From Anaerolineales bacterium UBA5069 (GTDB lineage Bacteria > Chloroflexota > Anaerolineae > Caldilineales > Caldilineaceae), in contig DIAV01000022.1 of assembly GCA_002415895.1 (NCBI GenBank), forward strand, positions 1 through 8,078: a stretch of 8,078 nt of DNA. Reading direction: 5' to 3'. Of the stretch, positions 6,179 to 8,078 are shown piece after piece. Position numbers and translations under genes: made by a program. The notes beneath the pieces were generated by a model. It ran no database searches. It was not told the origin of the DNA and saw only the letters and a program-made list of their open reading frames with translations. Within the stretch, counting starts at the first letter, position 1; the number at the start of each line of letters is the position of its first letter.

Positions 6179-7777
6179 ATGTCGCGAAAACTATTGACGC
6201 TGCTTAGCCTGCTCGTCGTGTTTGCCCTGGTATTGGGCGCATGCGGGCGCGGTGGGAATGAGGAGCCGACTGCGGTTCCCGAAGCCCCCGCAGCAGAGGC
6301 CCCTGCAGAAGCAGCAACCGAAGCACCCGCGCCGGTCGTGGAAGAACCCGCCGCCAGCACGGAAATGACTGCCACCGAAGCAGTAACGGAAGCGGCCGCT
6401 GTCACAGAGACAGCAGCCATGACCGAAGCCGCCGCCATGACTGAAACCGCACCTGTCACCGAGACAGAGGCTGTGACGGATACCGGCGCAACAACCGAAA
6501 CCGCAGCCGCGGCAGAGACCAGCGCATCGCCCATGATCCCGGGTGGCGCACTGGAACAGGCCATGGCCGGCGATTTCAAGGGCACAGTCGTCATCATGGA
6601 CGGTCCCTTTGCCGACGCCGACGCCCGCAAGTTTGAGGACTCCGTCGTCGCCTTTGAAGAAGCCACCGGTATTGACATTCAATACATCGGCGGCAAGGGC
6701 TTCGAAGCCAGCATCAACACCCGTGTTGACGCCGGCGACGCCCCCGACATTGCCGACTTCCCGCAGCCCGGCCTCCTCGCCAACCTTGTGGCAGCCGGCA
6801 CAGTCGTGGACGTCAGCACCTTCATGCCCGAAGAGTACCTGCAGCAGCAGTACCTGCAAAGCTGGATCGACATGGCGCAGATGGAAGGCCCCGATGGCCC
6901 CATCACTGCCGGTGTGTGGACCCGCTTTAATGGCAAGAGCCTCGTTTGGTACCCCAAGGTTGCCTGGGACGAAGCAGGCTATGAAATCCCCACCACCTGG
7001 GACGAGATGCAGACACTCATGGACACCATCGTCTCTGACGGTGACACCCCCTGGTGCGTCGGCATTGAGTCGGGCGCAGCCACGGGTTGGCCCGCCACCG
7101 ACTGGATGGAAGAGTTCATGCTGCGCACCACCTCACTGGAGAACTACGACAAGTGGGTCACCGGTGAACTGCCCTTCTCCTCGCCTGAAGTAACGAACGC
7201 TGCCGAGAAGCTGGGCGAAGTGTGGTTGAATGCCGATTATGTCTACGGTGGCGCAGATGCCATTGTCTCGACAAACTTCGGTGATGCCCCGGCCCCCATG
7301 TTCGAAGATCCGCCCAAGTGCTGGATGCACAAGCAGGGTAACTTCATCACCTCCTTCTTCCCGGGCGAGCTTAAGGCAGGCGTTGACTATGACGTCTTCT
7401 ACTTCCCGCCGATTGACGAGCAGTACGGCAAGCCCTTCCTTGTGGCCGGCGACATCTACGCGATGTTTAACGACCGCCCCGAAGTGCGCGCAGCCATGGA
7501 ATTCTTCACCCGTGGCGAATCGCTCAAGGCATGGCTCGAACAGGGCGGCACCCTTGCCACACAAAAGGATGTGCAGCTCGAATGGTACGGCGATGATCTC
7601 GAGCGCAGCATTGCTGAACTCGCGAACTCCGCCACATCCGTTCGCTTCGACGCGTCCGACCTCATGCCCGGCGAAGTGGGCGCAGGCTCCTTCTGGACAG
7701 GCATGACGAGCTGGGTCGCCGGTACAGTGGACCTGGAAACCGCCTTGAAGGAAATTGACGACTCGTGGCCTAAGTAA
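6179..7777 (+). CDS. ABC transporter sugar-binding lipoprotein, alpha-glucoside (AglE-like) type
   Basis: A 532-residue extracellular solute-binding protein (family 1) that would capture a sugar outside the membrane and deliver it to an ABC permease. Residues 1-21 are a lipoprotein signal: SRK, a hydrophobic stretch, and lipobox LGAC with C22 as the lipidated residue. Residues 23-122 are a disordered, acidic Ala/Thr/Glu/Pro linker including eight hexapeptide repeats. The binding domain begins at about 135 (GTVVIMDGPF) and shows features I associate with AglE-type proteins: ATGIDIQY (162-169), DAGDAPDIADFPQPG (184-198), TGWPATDWMEEFMLRT (302-317), and two cysteines, C293 (PWCVGIESG) and C381 (PPKCWMHKQGN), that may form a disulphide. 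The linker makes it longer than the usual roughly 450 residues. It is the first gene of an operon, with a probable permease 212 bp downstream. Sugar-binding lipoprotein is secure; alpha-glucoside preference is inferred from remembered similarity. Confidence 0.92.
   Translation: MSRKLLTLLSLLVVFALVLGACGRGGNEEPTAVPEAPAAEAPAEAATEAPAPVVEEPAASTEMTATEAVTEAAAVTETAAMTEAAAMTETAPVTETEAVTDTGATTETAAAAETSASPMIPGGALEQAMAGDFKGTVVIMDGPFADADARKFEDSVVAFEEATGIDIQYIGGKGFEASINTRVDAGDAPDIADFPQPGLLANLVAAGTVVDVSTFMPEEYLQQQYLQSWIDMAQMEGPDGPITAGVWTRFNGKSLVWYPKVAWDEAGYEIPTTWDEMQTLMDTIVSDGDTPWCVGIESGAATGWPATDWMEEFMLRTTSLENYDKWVTGELPFSSPEVTNAAEKLGEVWLNADYVYGGADAIVSTNFGDAPAPMFEDPPKCWMHKQGNFITSFFPGELKAGVDYDVFYFPPIDEQYGKPFLVAGDIYAMFNDRPEVRAAMEFFTRGESLKAWLEQGGTLATQKDVQLEWYGDDLERSIAELANSATSVRFDASDLMPGEVGAGSFWTGMTSWVAGTVDLETALKEIDDSWPK
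6383..6526 (+). repeat. Eight 18-bp degenerate tandem repeats encoding a hexapeptide linker
   Basis: Residues 69-116 of the binding lipoprotein divide into eight consecutive six-residue units with consensus [V/M]-T-E-[T/A]-A-A: VTEAAA, VTETAA, MTEAAA, MTETAP, VTETEA, VTDTGA, TTETAA, AAETSA. At DNA level these are degenerate 18-bp units with synonymous changes. They probably form a flexible, negatively charged tether between the lipid anchor and the binding domain. Copy number could vary between strains. Confidence 0.8.
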
Positions 7778-7780
7778 GCA

Positions 7781-7810
7781 GTCGGTAGCCAGTTTGTTGC
7801 ACTGGCTGAC
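7781..7810 (+). other. Hairpin just after the binding-protein stop
   Basis: AGCCAGT (7787-7793) pairs perfectly with ACTGGCT (7801-7807) around a 7-base loop. Beyond a 3-base bulge, GTC (7781-7783) pairs with GAC (7808-7810). It begins 3 bases after the stop codon and has no T run, so mRNA 3'-end protection is likelier than termination. Confidence 0.5.
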
Positions 7811-7827
7811 CTGTATGTGAGTGAACC

Positions 7828-7863
7828 AGAGGGCAGGGCGGCAGTAGCGCTGCCCTGCCCTCT
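7828..7863 (+). terminator. Strong hairpin between binding protein and permease, possible partial terminator
   Basis: GAGGGCAGGGC (7829-7839) pairs perfectly with GCCCTGCCCTC (7852-7862), extended outward by A7828-T7863 and inward by a G-T wobble and two G-C pairs around a 6-base loop. It is followed by TTCGTTTC, a broken T-rich tail. In binding-protein operons such intergenic hairpins commonly lower expression of the permease genes relative to the binding protein, by partial termination or by stabilising the upstream mRNA. Confidence 0.65.
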
Positions 7864-7880
7864 TCGTTTCACACCCTGAT

Positions 7881-7914
7881 GTTGCAGCAAAACGGGCGCA
7901 CCCTCTGCCCCGTT
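7881..7914 (+). promoter_or_regulatory. Small dyad and hairpin upstream of the permease
   Basis: GTTGCAGCAAA (7881-7891) is a TTGC-A-GCAA dyad matching the upstream GTTGCGGCAAC (6002-6012) at 9 of 11 positions. Overlapping it by one base, AACGGG (7891-7896) can pair with CCCGTT (7909-7914) around a 12-base loop. A regulatory role is speculative. Confidence 0.3.
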
Positions 7915-7976
7915 GGCGCGCACAATGCGTAGTTACGCTTCCCGCCTTTCTCCAGTCGCATCCATTCGTACCGCAC

Positions 7977-7982
7977 GAGGAG
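7977..7982 (+). promoter_or_regulatory. Ribosome binding site of the partial permease gene
   Basis: GAGGAG, 7 bases before the ATG at 7990. This is a strong site and the main support for the partial gene that follows. Confidence 0.75.
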
Positions 7983-7989
7983 ACCTTGC

Positions 7990-8078
7990 ATGAGCGTCAC
8001 GCCTCAACCGGCGCAGCACAAACCGGGCTTCGTCGAATCCCTCTCCACAGGCATTGGCCGCATTTTGATTTCCGTGGC
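7990..8078 (+). CDS. Start of a probable sugar ABC transporter permease (partial, runs off the window)
   Basis: Only 29 complete codons are present, beginning MSVTPQPAQHKPGF and continuing to GIGRILISV. The frame is open to the window edge. A short polar N-terminus followed by the beginning of a hydrophobic stretch fits the cytoplasmic tail and first helix of a binding-protein-dependent permease, and the position directly after a sugar-binding lipoprotein is where the first permease (AglF-like) is normally found. The strong ribosome site supports a real start. The visible residues alone cannot identify the family, so the product call rests on context. Confidence 0.65.
   Translation, partial: MSVTPQPAQHKPGFVESLSTGIGRILISV

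Overview
The window looks like a GC-rich bacterial chromosome segment. By family resemblance recalled from memory, not searched, the proteins fit a Chloroflexota organism (Anaerolineae/Caldilineae-type). The case rests on three things: a lipoprotein sugar-binding protein of the alpha-glucoside (AglE) type with a long Ala/Thr/Glu/Pro linker, a MoxR-DUF58 pair, and a large unclassified glycosidase-like protein with carboxypeptidase-regulatory-like repeats. The phylum assignment is an inference. No RNA genes, insertion sequences or CRISPR arrays are visible.

Layout. Positions 1-82 hold no gene: all three minus-strand frames after the DUF58 stop close at 36-38, 17-19 and 1-3, so any next gene of that operon starts outside the window. 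Positions 83-2359 (minus strand) form a two-gene operon, a MoxR-family AAA+ ATPase followed 30 bp later by a DUF58 membrane protein. Positions 2360-2660 are a divergent intergenic region with a good sigma70-type promoter facing right, a weak one facing left, and a striking 49-bp nested inverted repeat between them. Positions 2661-5750 (plus strand) encode a 1029-residue protein with an N-terminal TIM-barrel-like domain carrying Asn-Glu-Pro and Thr-Glu-Ser-Gly motifs (clan GH-A style), six beta-sandwich modules marked by a repeated L-x-x-G-x-Y motif, and an unassigned C-terminal module. It has no signal peptide. Positions 5751-6178 are a 428-bp control region with a TTGACA box, a perfect TATAAT and a cluster of palindromes. 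Positions 6179-7777 encode the sugar-binding lipoprotein. Positions 7778-7989 hold stable hairpins. At 7990 a gene begins that runs off the window and is probably the first permease of the same ABC transporter.

How they may work together. The right half looks like the start of a carbohydrate uptake operon: binding lipoprotein, hairpins that probably let the binding protein be made in excess, then membrane permease. The neighbouring glycosidase-like gene points the same way and suggests a carbohydrate-use locus, although without an export signal its substrate and location are open. The MoxR-DUF58 pair is a general chaperone/maturation-type module and may be linked to the rest only by sharing the divergent control region.
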